DNA of 64,000 nt from Hyaloperonospora brassicae (taxonomy: Eukaryota > Oomycota > Peronosporomycetes > Peronosporales > Peronosporaceae), in assembly GCA_947650285.1 (NCBI GenBank), contig CANTFL010001180.1:372001-436000 (forward strand), read 5' to 3'. The position numbers and the translations under genes were made by a program. Below, piece by piece: positions 44,080-54,746 of this stretch (position 1 is its first letter; the number at the start of each line of letters is the position of its first letter). The notes below the pieces were generated by a model. That model saw only the letters and a program-made list of their open reading frames with translations, did no database searches and was not told the origin of the DNA.

Positions 44080-47000
44080 ATGGGCACTGCGGCCAGCAGT
44101 CCCGCGTCTCGCGCTCCCCGCAGCAGCAGCAGTAGCAGCAATAGCAACAGCACGTCCAACCACAGCACGTCCAACTACAGTACCACGACCACCGCCAAGA
44201 GCAGCAAGCGGCGCAGCAGTGTCAGCCGCATGAGCCACCGCAGCGGCTTCCTCAGCGCACTCGTGTCCAGTCGCCGTCTCGAGTTCACGCTCGCCAACAT
44301 GCGGACGCTCCACGCGCAGCTCACGCGCTTTGACGCGCTCCAAGACGCTGACATTGTCGAGCTCTTGCGCGTGCTCGCCGAGTTTCTCATCTACTCGGAC
44401 CAGCACCGCGTGTCGACCGAAGGCGACGACCCGCAAGACGCTGCTACTGCTACTACTACTACTGCGGCGACTTGGCCGTCCACGGAAGACCCCATGGGAA
44501 CAAGCGACGACGCGGGCGCGTTCTTTGACTACTTTGGCGAGACCAATATGCTCGCGCTGTTTGTGGAACTAGGGGCCAGCTCGCCGTCGATTGCCGTCCA
44601 AGTGCAGCTGTTGCAGACCATGAGCATCTTGGTGCAGAACATTGCTACCCGCACGTCGCTGTACTACATTTTGAGCAACAACCACGTGAATCGGCTTCTC
44701 GAGTGCCCGTTCCTCGTCGATGGCGACGACGACGTGCGCGATTGGTACGTCACGCTGCTCAAAGCACTGTCGCTGAGACTGAACGACGAGACGGTGCAGT
44801 TTTTCCTTGACACGCAGCAAAGACGAGAGGACGACACGGGCTTCCCACTCTATGCACGTGCGCTGGCGTTTGGACGCTGCAAAGAGACGATGGTGAAGGT
44901 TGCTGTCAAGACGTTGACGTTGAATGTGCTGAATGTGCCGGATGCGCGCGTGCGCCGGTTTGTGCTGCAGTACGACAACCTCCAGTATTACCGAGACATT
45001 GTGGAGATTGCAAATGACCTGACCCTCACGATACAGGGACTGTTGAATACTTGGCCATGTGCAGCTGAACAGGCGGCCAAAACAGCGACGTCGGAAAAAC
45101 TAGAAGAAGCTGTGGACGCGTACATTGATCACTGCTTTTACCTGCAGGATCTATTGACAGTGGATGTACCGGAGCTCTGCCATAAAATTGGAGACTTGCT
45201 TTTTGCACGACATGTCAAGTCTTTGTTGGCGGCGAGTATTTTGCCAGATTGTGCACCTCCACCGCAGAGAGTGTCAACACAGCTAGCGCTCTACTTGCTG
45301 AGTCGACTGGTAGGCATCTTGGAGCACACGCCTCTTGTCAATGCGATTGTGCACATGATGCTGTCGTCTGATGCAGGCGAACAGTATAATTACCCACGAG
45401 TGGCTCTTGAAGGCCAATCATCTCAGCAGCAGGTCAGCCCTCATTGCGTGGACAAGGTGGACACGAATGTTGATGTCGAGTATGGTGACGGCAATAATAA
45501 TGGCGAGGACTGTGTAAACACCGAAGGTGATCGTGATCATGATGGCGATGGTGACGGTTCATCCGCTGAAGTCGCTGACAGTAAAGTCGATGAAGGTGAC
45601 GATGAAGTTTGTGATGAAGGTCGTGGCGACGGTGAAGTCGTTGAAGGCGATGTTGGAGGTTGTGATGAAGGTGAAGTCGATGATGGTGACGACACTGTAA
45701 TAGCAGGAAACGTGCCGCGACCACTGTCTTTGCACCCTTCTTCTGGATGGAATGAGGAGGCACGTTCGACGCATGTCTTCCGTCCCCACTCAGCAAGCGT
45801 GTGCGAGTCGTCGTCGTGCTACATTCAGACGCGTTTTTCCATGGGCGAGTGGCCGAACGACGAGGTGAAGGCGTTCGTCCCGCACACCACCAATTGCTAC
45901 CGCCAATCTTTCTTGTCACTGCTTTGTTCCAGTGACGAGCGCCTTTCGACTACTGCAGTGATGCTGCTGCTAGCCGTTATTAACAACAACGCCGTTGATC
46001 ACTCGCTGTTACGAAAGCTGGACCTACTGCCTTTTCGCAACCGCCGCAGCGAACGTATGAGTTGCGATGACGATTTGGTAGCTGTGGACGATCACGATGC
46101 TGCTGTGCAACCGAGCGATGTCTCGGACGAGGTTGGGGATGGTAGCTCTCGGCCACCGGCCACTACATCCATCCCGTCTCCATGTGATGACTCTGACTTA
46201 CACAAGAATGTAGAGGATGATGTAAACGATGCCGTACACATTGACGAGCTGGATACGGAAGTACCAAGCGGAGGTGGTGATGAAGCACCGAGTGCTACTG
46301 GAGTCGATCCGCCGTGCAGTATAGCGGAGTACCCTCATTGGCTAGTCGACTTGATATTGAAGGTGCTGGCGCGAAACCTGAGCTCGCGCTTGCTTAGCGT
46401 GCAACTGTGCACGCGTGCGTTGGTGGACATCATGGCAGACACGCGCACCCCGACTTTGCATTGTCTTGCTTCGCACCACGCTGCTGCAATCCAGAGTATT
46501 CACTCGGGCAGCGCACACCAAGTGATGGAGAGCATCTGCGGCGCCATGACTGAAGTCGATCTGTTTGTGTACGTGTTGGAAAAAGAGGTGGAGACTTTTC
46601 AGCGTACAAGCTTCCCGGTGGCGTTGCAAATAGACTCTTCCTCGCCGTACGAGTGTCTCATTCCGCTTGAGACAGCTGAGGCCACTACTTCTCTTGCGTG
46701 GGCTGGTATCCGGGACACGCTGGCACTGCGGTGCCCCGCAAACGACATCGAAGTATCTTGCAAAGCCGTGCGCGTATTCCTCTTGTTGCGAAAGCTGCGC
46801 GAAGTTTTGGATACGAGCTATGTAAACGATGGTCTCGAGTGGCTTGTTGCCAACCGACACCCGCGTACGAGTGTACTTGCAAGTGCTGCGGCTGGGAGGT
46901 ACACTTGCACTGTGCCATTGGACGGTATGGTCTCTATCAGGTGCATGTATCGTGAACAGCGTTTTCTGCTGATGCCTACGAGACTATTGATGGTAATGAA

Positions 47001-47574
47001 TCCCGAGGCATTTGTACTGATGGAAAAGATTCCTGATTCAAGCAACGACAGCAGTTCGCATGACGGGGAAGGAGAAGGCGTTGTGAGGGTGTTTGCACCG
47101 ATCCATCGTACGTACTGCAAAATCGATCCGCGAGACGATCGGGTGCTGCAGGTGTCAGTGCGCTCTGCAGTGCCTGTGCCAGGCTGCCGTGGTGCTCGAA
47201 AAGACCATCAAGATACGTCATCTTCAGGCAAGCTGAAGGACTGGCAGGTTTTGTTGATGTTTCCAACCTCGGAAGATTGTGCTCAGGCCCAAGCGCATAT
47301 CACGATCAGTGGGACCGAGGTGCGCGCGTTCAAGTTGCGCCAGATTCGGAAGAGTTTCACTGCCCATCTAGAGGTGACTCAGTATAGCAGCAACGAGCGG
47401 CAGCGATCCTGGTTTACCAATGTCACATTCGATGCAAACATTGATGAAAATGTCGAAGGGGATGAAGACAGAAGCAGCAAAGACGATATACGAGGCGATG
47501 GCAATGAGGATGATGATGGTGAAGAAGAAGAAGGAGGGGACGAAGATCGAGATCACGACAAAAGCAGTGAGTAA
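44080..47574 (+). CDS. CLEC16A: CLEC16A/Ema homologue with FPL domain
   Basis: CLEC16A (Drosophila Ema, plant TT9/GFS9) is a membrane-associated protein of endosomes/Golgi needed for endosomal maturation and autophagy/mitophagy. One exon of 1164 codons from ATG 44080. Residues 1-50 are Ser/Thr-rich and start MGTAAS, a match to the N-myristoylation pattern. The FPL domain spans about 75-250: LRVLAEFLIYSD, the family hallmark FFDYFGETNMLALFV, QLLQTMSILVQNI and YYILSNNHVNRLL, then DVRDWYVTLLKALSLRLND and FPLYARALAFGRCKETMVKVAVKTLTLN. An Asp/Glu/Gly-rich insert lies at about 470-545. The C-terminal half contains YRQSFLSLLCSSDERLS, LLLAVINNNAVD and a PH-like closing segment before an acidic tail. 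Longer than animal CLEC16A (about 1050) mainly through low-complexity inserts. Confidence 0.9.
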   Translation: MGTAASSPASRAPRSSSSSSNSNSTSNHSTSNYSTTTTAKSSKRRSSVSRMSHRSGFLSALVSSRRLEFTLANMRTLHAQLTRFDALQDADIVELLRVLAEFLIYSDQHRVSTEGDDPQDAATATTTTAATWPSTEDPMGTSDDAGAFFDYFGETNMLALFVELGASSPSIAVQVQLLQTMSILVQNIATRTSLYYILSNNHVNRLLECPFLVDGDDDVRDWYVTLLKALSLRLNDETVQFFLDTQQRREDDTGFPLYARALAFGRCKETMVKVAVKTLTLNVLNVPDARVRRFVLQYDNLQYYRDIVEIANDLTLTIQGLLNTWPCAAEQAAKTATSEKLEEAVDAYIDHCFYLQDLLTVDVPELCHKIGDLLFARHVKSLLAASILPDCAPPPQRVSTQLALYLLSRLVGILEHTPLVNAIVHMMLSSDAGEQYNYPRVALEGQSSQQQVSPHCVDKVDTNVDVEYGDGNNNGEDCVNTEGDRDHDGDGDGSSAEVADSKVDEGDDEVCDEGRGDGEVVEGDVGGCDEGEVDDGDDTVIAGNVPRPLSLHPSSGWNEEARSTHVFRPHSASVCESSSCYIQTRFSMGEWPNDEVKAFVPHTTNCYRQSFLSLLCSSDERLSTTAVMLLLAVINNNAVDHSLLRKLDLLPFRNRRSERMSCDDDLVAVDDHDAAVQPSDVSDEVGDGSSRPPATTSIPSPCDDSDLHKNVEDDVNDAVHIDELDTEVPSGGGDEAPSATGVDPPCSIAEYPHWLVDLILKVLARNLSSRLLSVQLCTRALVDIMADTRTPTLHCLASHHAAAIQSIHSGSAHQVMESICGAMTEVDLFVYVLEKEVETFQRTSFPVALQIDSSSPYECLIPLETAEATTSLAWAGIRDTLALRCPANDIEVSCKAVRVFLLLRKLREVLDTSYVNDGLEWLVANRHPRTSVLASAAAGRYTCTVPLDGMVSIRCMYREQRFLLMPTRLLMVMNPEAFVLMEKIPDSSNDSSSHDGEGEGVVRVFAPIHRTYCKIDPRDDRVLQVSVRSAVPVPGCRGARKDHQDTSSSGKLKDWQVLLMFPTSEDCAQAQAHITISGTEVRAFKLRQIRKSFTAHLEVTQYSSNERQRSWFTNVTFDANIDENVEGDEDRSSKDDIRGDGNEDDDGEEEEGGDEDRDHDKSSE

Positions 47575-48690
47575 AGAAGACGACTCGCCAGCTGAATTTC
47601 GAGCCAGCGAAAAGCGCAACAGCAACATCGAGACGATGTGCTCCTGTTACAACGCAACGTAGACGCAGGGCACTGCCGGGACCAGTGGTCAGTCTTTCCG
47701 GTATGACCTTGCATGACTTCGGCTTTCATTCGCCACTGGCATGAACGCATGGTGGCTGGCTGCTCTTTCAGTTTCTGCCGGGACGAGCAACGAACCTGCG
47801 GGACTGTGTGATTCATCAGTGTTCTGCACGAACAAAACAGACTGACAGAAGAGTGAGCGAACAACAGGACCACTTCTACGAGGTGCATGCGCGTGGAGTG
47901 TGCTGTCACATGGCTCTGCGTGTGTCATGTTCAGTATCGATCTACGAGGTCTGGCGGCGGTACAATGCTTGCTTGTTGACTGCAGCAGCACGCAACATTG
48001 AAAGCTGTTGCTGTATTGTGGTGTCTCGTTGGATGTGCTTGACGCTCACTTTGCTGAACTTTTGCACCAGAAAAGCTTGGGTGCTTCCTTGGTGGGATTT
48101 CGACGCCCGAGCTCATGGACAGGTGGTCGCGTGTTTGATGTACTTGCACACTCAACCTGCGTCGGACGGAAGTAGAGAATGAGAGCCTCGAGATCCAGTC
48201 CAGCGACTCGGTGCTCTGTGGCAGTTTGCAAACCTTTCAAAACACGTCGGATCCATGTGGCTGTGTGACGCACTGTCATTGGGTGCTTTGGCTGTACGAC
48301 GCACTGTAATGAAGATCTCCTGTGAAGCAGTCACCAGCGTTACGAAGCAGTGGGTAGACGACAATGGCATGTGTGTTACGTCCAGATTGTGCGGACTACA
48401 CACCGCAGAGGCGCGTTCGAGTCAAGCCTATATGTATTGTCTTTGAGCTCGGTAGATGATGTATCGCTTGTATCTCCAGAGTGAGGCGCTGCTGTCTGCG
48501 CCGTCTATTCCAATACGACATACCACACAAACCAATTGGCTCTTCATTCTCGTTTACGACGTTCTACATGTGCGACTCGTGGCCTTCAACATGCGTCTAC
48601 CGTTGGCGTGCTGCGGTGCAACGCCCATGCTAAATTGGCCATCAGAGGGCGCGCGCCAATATGCACCTGCGGCTGGAGCTCCAACTGTAG

Positions 48691-48852
48691 TGCCCAATCC
48701 ACCGCTTCGACCACCGAGTGCAAAGCCGTTAGAAGCTGGAACACTCGACGTGTCGAAAGCGAACGCCCACTGGGTGTTGTTCGCTTTCGATCCGTCGAGT
48801 GCTCCAGTTTCTGACGGCTTGCTCTCGGTGGTCCAAGCGGCGTAGTCGCAGT
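48691..48852. repeat. Large imperfect palindrome (hairpin)
   Basis: The best arms are 48725-48764 and 48779-48818 (40 bp, about five mismatches) with a 14-nt loop. Weaker pairing continues outward (ACCACCGAG with CTCGGTGGT, CCGCTT with AAGCGG) to about 48691 and 48852. The hairpin lies inside both the plus-strand and minus-strand open frames, which explains the look-alike peptides on the two strands. Confidence 0.8.
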
Positions 48853-49246
48853 TTGCGGTTGACTTGATCCTCAAAACGAAATGGCGGTGCAGCTTGAAAC
48901 GAAGACGTGGGGCTGCGTACCGACGTCGAGGGAGCAACACCCGAAGGACTACCATACCCTCCCGCGGCGAAGCTCAAACCAGCGCCACCAAAAAAGGCTG
49001 TGCTAGCAGTGGTCGTGCCAAGCGTGAAACCACTTGACCTGCTAGCTTCACCCGAAGTCGTATTGAACCAGACGCTGACGCCATCGGTACACCAAGCGAG
49101 CGGGGTAGAGAACACAAATTGAACATGGGTATCAGTACTCTTCGCCCTGCGTGCTTCACACCTTCGACGCTGATCGCAAGCGTAAATCCAGCACTCGTCT
49201 CCATCAGTTGCAAACGGACGTGCTGAACGGTGCTCCTCACGCATCA

Positions 49247-49287
49247 GCAGTCCGCGCAGCAGTCCGCGCAGCAGTCCGCGCAGCAGT
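49247..49287. repeat. 12-bp tandem repeat
   Basis: Three to four copies of GCAGTCCGCGCA. In the minus-strand frame it would encode repeated LRGL. Confidence 0.85.
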
Positions 49288-49828
49288 GTCTGAGCATACA
49301 AGCGGTTCATTCTCGAGCGTTTTTGGACGCTTACCAACGGTATGTCACTCTTCACTGCACCTTCCGATCCGCGTTTCCGCTCACTTCGAGCGGTCCAACC
49401 GCCATGATTCTGCGCAGCAATAGAACCAGGCACATACACTGGACACGACATCATACCAGGAACGCCTCGCGGAAACGGGCGCTCGAGCCTGTTTTGCATA
49501 GCTGCGTGCGTCCTTGCCAGCTGTGCTTGAGGCGTTGTCTCCACCGTCTCGTACAGCATCTCCTGCTGCTTGAGGACGGCAAATCACTTGCAAACAGACG
49601 ATGTTGCGGTGGTGGCACATCGTCTGCTCTTCATCGTCTCTGTATCTCCACCTCCTTCTTCTTCACTTCTCGTCCACATCGACCGGCAATGCCTATTCCA
49701 TAAATTCTTCTCTTCTCCTGCTCCCCCTCCTCCTGCCCCCCCCCTCATATTTCCCACATCGCAATCCCTCCCTCGCCCTCCTCCTCAGAGTCCTCTTGCG
49801 TCTCCTGAATCTCGTCACACGCCTTCAT

Positions 49829-50132
49829 TTTTTCCGGTTAGCGACGCGTCCGCTCTTTAGCTTTATGCGCGCCGGAGTTCTCCAGCTCAGCAGTCGACTC
49901 TTCGCTGCTGGTCGTACTAGTACTTGCGTACTGTGATGATAGTTGTGAACTGACAAATATATTGACGTGTTAACCACTACCACTGACATGCATTGTTTCC
50001 TCTTATAATCTTGCGTCTTCCTATGGACCTGGCATCATCATCGGCTACTATAGCAATATATGTGGTTAGCATTTACCTGTCGTGATCAGTATCACGATAA
50101 GTGTTGGCGACAGCAACGGTCAACCTGCAACA
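49829..50132 (-). repeat. 3' LTR of the copia element
   Basis: The inner end is TGTTGCAGGTTGACC on the minus strand. It aligns without gaps to the copy at 54443. The outer edge is uncertain by a few bases. Confidence 0.85.
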
Positions 50133-50152
50133 CTCCTCCTGACCGTGATGAT

Positions 50153-53100
50153 CTAGTCACCTTGTAACTCGCGATTCGCCACCTGAAGTTGGCATCTTAG
50201 CTCCTCGAATGTTTGTCGCGGGAGCGCCTTGGTCAGAAAATCTGCAAGCTGGTCCTTACTGGCACACCATTTCACACTCACGCGTCCTTTGCTAGTTTCA
50301 TACTTGATGAAGTGATATCTTATAGCAATGTGCTTTGCAACAGATGACACCATCTCGTTTTTCATCGTTCGTATCGCGCTTTGGTTGTCAACCATGATAC
50401 TTGGGACAATTTAGATGCGGAGCAGCTCTTGAAGAAGTTGTCTGATCCATCGACACTCATACACACTCGTCGCACTGGCAATGAACTCTGCTTCCATAGT
50501 GGACATCGCAACAACGGCTTGCTTCTTTGTACTCCACGCTATAGGCCGCCCGTTTACTTCAAGGAAGGCGCCGCTCGTTGATTTTCGGTCGACTCGATCA
50601 CCAGCCCAATCAGCATCGGACCAAATGTTGACCTCGAGGTTTTCAACTAAACAGCCTCACTTGTCTTCCAGGAGCGCAACCAACGATCCGGTGTGCCCTC
50701 GAGATAGCGAATAATCCCTTTGGTCAGATCCCAATGGCACTTACGAGGCTTTTCGCGGTGTCTTGACGCAGAGTTTGTAGCATGCGCTATGTCCTGGCGA
50801 GTAGAATTTGCAATCCAAAGAAGAGTACCGAGGGCCTCACGTACGCGATGTATGTCCACTAGTTCTTCACTATCAGTACCATTATATTCTGTGTTGGGAT
50901 CCATTGGAGTCGTGACAATTCTGACATGTTCAATATTGAACGCGCAGAGTGCGTCACATCATTCTCTGCTGAGATAAAAAATAACTTTGCGAGGTCTCGT
51001 GCACTGCAATACCAATAAATTTCTTCACTGGCACGCACATCTTGATGCTGAAGCGCCCTTCCAGCTTCAGTGTAACATCGCGCAGCTCCTCCTCGTCACG
51101 AAACGAGATCAGCACATCATCCACGTAAAGTCCAAGAATCATCACCCGCTCCTTTTTTTCGCGCTTGTAATAGATGCACGGGTCGAGTCTTGACTTGATA
51201 AAACCAAGTGCGATGATGTACTCGTTCATCGTCTCATTCCAGCAGGGACCCGACTGTTTAAGTCCATACAATGGATTTAGCAGCTTGAGTACCTTGCCCG
51301 CCTCGACGTTCAGCTCCCTGGGTGCCTTCATGTCGATGAGTTTGCGCAGCAAACTCTTCACGTAGGCATTAGATACGTCGCCATGAGTCAGTCGCAGTCA
51401 AAGCAAGCTTGTTAGTGCGAAAAATAGACGCACGCTGCTCATTTTGATGACCGGTGCAAATGTCATCGAGAAATCAACGCCGTACTTCTGGCTAAACCCT
51501 CGAGCAACAAAACTTGCCTTAAAGCGCTCAACGTCACCATCGGCATCAAACTTGATCTATATAACCCATTTGCTGTCGATGATTTTTGTAACTTCTTTGG
51601 TTCGTCGACAACCTCCCAAGTGCCATTCTCGACGAGTGCATCGAGCTCTACCTTCATCGCATCGATCCAGTTCTTTCTTTCAGGAAGAGTCATGGCTTCT
51701 TTGACGGACCTTGGCTCTTTGACCCGTACAACCACAATTGCGGCACCGTCAGCATATCGAGCAGGCATGTTGACATGACGACGCTCGCGTCGTACTGCCA
51801 GAGATTGATTCACACCAGTGTTTGAGTCATCCTCAATTTCTTCGCGACCAGAAACGCTCGATCCATATTCACTTGGACTCAGTATTCTCTCTGCGTCAGA
51901 GAAGTTGTCGATGAGTACATCATTTATAGCTTGTAGATCCTTGTCGATACTCTTCTTGGCCGAGTTTATCGACTAGACATGCAGTGATTCTCTTCTTGAT
52001 GCGTTTGACGAACACGCGATATCCCTTGACCTTGTCATCATACCCGATGAATATGCCGTGCTCACACTTCTTCCGTGTTCTCATGATCTTGCTCTTGATA
52101 TGAGCCGTGACTCTTTGTCCCCACTGTAGTACGCTACTAAGGTTGGTATTGGGTACAGTGAGAGCTTCAATAGGCGACGTGTTCCCGCCGTTTGCGCGTG
52201 CCGGGAGTCGGTTTCGTAACCATAAATGATGTCGTAGTGCTTCCGACCATAGGAAGCGAGGAGCCTGAGCAGCATCAAACATCATAGCCCGCATGCCGTC
52301 AAAAAAAGTCCTGTGACGCCTAACCACCTTTCCATTGGAAGACGATTTGTCTGGTTCTGTTGGTTGCTGTCGGATACCGCGTTTTGCACACCACGGCCTT
52401 ATCTTGTTCGTGTCAAATTCATTGTCACTCCGGATGACCTTCACTCGCACGTCGCATTGTCGCTCGAATCTTAAGATAAATTCTGTCAGCAACGGGAACC
52501 AGTCGGAGTTAGCACGCATTGGAAATACTTCTCCATAGCTAGACGCGTAATCGACAACATGCAAAGGGTGAGTGCAGCCTTTGTAATCGTGCGGTTTGAC
52601 GTTTGTCTTGGTATCAACTCCAATTACGGCGCCAATCTCATCCGTTAATGCTGATTTGGAAGTGTCTGTTTGCGCTTTAGCGCTTCTTGTTTGTTTTCCC
52701 TCGCGACATGCATCACAATCACATCGCTTCTTGTTAGTGATATGTAGAACATCATCAAGGTCATGATTCTCAATCATCGCTACATCCCCAACGTTGACAT
52801 GACCGAGTCGAGCATGCCATTCCCTGATGCTGTCGTTAGGTTTCGCTGCGACTCTCGCAACAGCTGAAGCGATTGCATGCCCCTTAAGGTAGCAAAGTTC
52901 ATTGTTCCACGTGACGCAGCCAACAGAATATTTGACTATCGTGTCGTCAAACGTGTACAGTGATGCGCCTTGCTTAGTGAATGAGGTATGTATATCTTTT
53001 TTTGTTGACCAACTTATATCAGATTTTCGCGCAGTCCTTGAATCACGTGCACGCCTTGCAACAGAATCTTGGTTCGACTTCCGTTGACATCTATCTCCAT

Positions 53101-53957
53101 CAAGATGTGACCACACGTAGTAGACTGGATGGTGCGTCCATCTGCGATAGTTACGGACAGATTGCATGTGTACTCGTTTTGCAGTGCAAATCCGGTACCG
53201 CATATGTGATGACTAGCGCCTGGGTCCAGCAACCATTTCCGTTCGCCACTGATGCCTCTGAGCGCTGACCAGCATGATATGTACTGACAGTTCTTATCAC
53301 CAGTCTTGTTGATCTCAAGAGATGTCCCCACCGCGTTAGCTGAGCTTGTTGACCTTTTCTTCTTCTCTAGAAACTTCTTCTTGAGTGGGAGTGTGTTAGC
53401 AATGTGCCCCATATCCTCACAGAAGAAAAATGCACGCTTAGGATACTTCTTGGCCCCTCCTGCACTGATCGCGTCACTAGCATGCCTTGAATTCCGCTGT
53501 TTCTTCTCAAACTTCGGTTCGTCTCTTTCAGCACGGTCGTACAGGTTCGTCGCCCCCTTTGGCTTACAGACGAATCCTTTTCCGTTACCTGTGGTGAATT
53601 TCAGGTATCGAGTCGCTTTATCGAGCTCGGTCCCGTACTCCGAGCTGTCTTGATCAATCTTCGCCAGCAAGCTTCTCTCCTCTGATGGGAAAGAGTATGA
53701 TCAGAAGTATTCAAGGATAATCTTGCTGGGTTACCATCCATGCGGGTCGCCATAGCTCTCATGTACTCGATATGAGATGTCCATGTTGCGTTGGTTCTCT
53801 TGGCTTCTTCAAGTAGCTTTACCAGTTGAGACTGGCTTAGCTTACAGCAAAAGCGGTTCTTCATGGACCTGCAGACAATTTTGTAGTTGGCAGTAAGTCC
53901 TCGATCCGCGAGGTACTTGAAATGTCCAAAGGCTGCACCGCGAAAGCACATCGCCAT
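50153..53957 (-). pseudogene. pol: copia pol (PR-IN-RT-RH), broken
   Basis: From right to left: a capsid remnant (53957-53601); a knuckle remnant with lost cysteines (FFFCEDMGHIANTL) and protease WLLDPGASHHICGTG near 53240; GAG-pre-integrase HARLGHVNV and the integrase core 52800-52200 with GVDTKTN and RSDNEFD, where the third catalytic residue is missing (NGKVVRRHRTFF instead of NG..E.RHR); reverse transcriptase 51813-50954 with NWIDAMKVELDAL, LYGLKQSG and YVDDV; and RNase H to 50153 ending with ASKDQLADFLTKALPRQTF. Frames change near 53670, 51900, 51460-51370, 50950 and 50640. Confidence 0.88.
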
Positions 53958-54029
53958 AGCGCTCAGTCGGTGCTCTTCATTCCAGACTGCGAGATCGAAG
54001 GTCTAAAGAGTTTGTATCTGCACATCAAA

Positions 54030-54287
54030 TTAATACTTGAACGAGTCCCAATCTGCTCCAAGTCCTAAATGTTGCTCTTCCCCGGTGAACTCAATGATCT
54101 TGAAGTCCTTCAACTTAGGTGCACCAACAGGCCGATATTCTGCGGAAGATGTCGCCGGTGAGGAGGTGTGCATTGTCACACTTGAGTCGGGTTGCCTAGA
54201 TGCGTGGGCTCGTGCCCTCAACTCGCGAACTTCTCGTTGCAAAGTTGCAATGAGTTGTACCATCTCCATATGAGCATATGGGGTCAT
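54030..54287 (-). pseudogene. gag: copia gag 5' fragment
   Basis: 85 codons from the ATG at 54287: a coiled-coil-like start (MVQLIATLQREVRELRARA), a Ser/Thr linker, then LKDFKIIEFTGEEQHLGLGADWDSF, the usual opening of oomycete copia Gag. It ends at an early stop and homology resumes at 53957. Confidence 0.7.
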
Positions 54288-54442
54288 CGGTGTCTGTTGA
54301 TCTGATGACGAAGATGGAAGTGGAGGGCCTCAGTTTCCGTCAGGAGTATGAATACGTCCCATGTCTTCAAACTGGGTAGCGAGGCTTCTCGTTGGCGAGA
54401 AGACGCCATCAACTTCACGCTCACCGCTTGGGCTCATAACCT

Positions 54443-54746
54443 TTTCTCCGGTTAACGACGCGTCCGATCTCTAGCTTCATGCGCGCCGAAGTTCTCCAGC
54501 TCAGCAGTCGAATCTTCGCTGCTGGTTGTACTAGTACTTGCGTACTGTGATGATACTTGTGAACTGACAAATATATTGACGTGTCAACCACTTCCACTGA
54601 CATGCATTGTTTCCTCTCATAATCTTGCGTCTTCCTATGGACCTGGCATCATCATCGGCTACTACAGCAATATATGCGGTTAGCATTTACCTGGCATGAC
54701 CAATATCACGATAAGTGTTGGCGACAGCAACGGTCAACCTGCAACA
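54443..54746 (-). repeat. 5' LTR of the copia element
   Basis: About 304 bp, aligning to 49829-50132 with about 6% difference by eye. Confidence 0.85.

Larger units (their letters stand above)
47575..49828. other. Intergenic region with Gly/Ala/Ser-rich frames and a palindrome
   Basis: Beyond the CLEC16A 3' end there is no recognised gene. On the minus strand 49559-48729 is an open frame of 276 codons whose second half is Gly/Ser/Thr-rich (GFTLGTTTAS, GGAGLSFAAGGYGS). A second frame 48955-48554 has similar composition (GGRSGGLGTTVGAP). They may be parts of a broken low-complexity gene, but I recognise no family. A large imperfect palindrome and a 12-bp tandem repeat are listed separately. 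Confidence 0.4.
49829..54746 (-). mobile_element. Ty1/copia element, minus orientation, degraded
   Basis: Two about 304-bp LTRs (49829-50132, 54443-54746) flank gag, protease, integrase, reverse transcriptase and RNase H in copia order, read from right to left. The LTRs differ at roughly 19 positions, so it is clearly older than the gypsy insertion. A polypurine tract (CAGGAGGAG on the minus strand) touches the left LTR and GGTTATGAGCCC, a plausible half-tRNA primer site, touches the right one. No clear target duplication was found. Several frameshifts and stops inactivate it. Confidence 0.9.
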
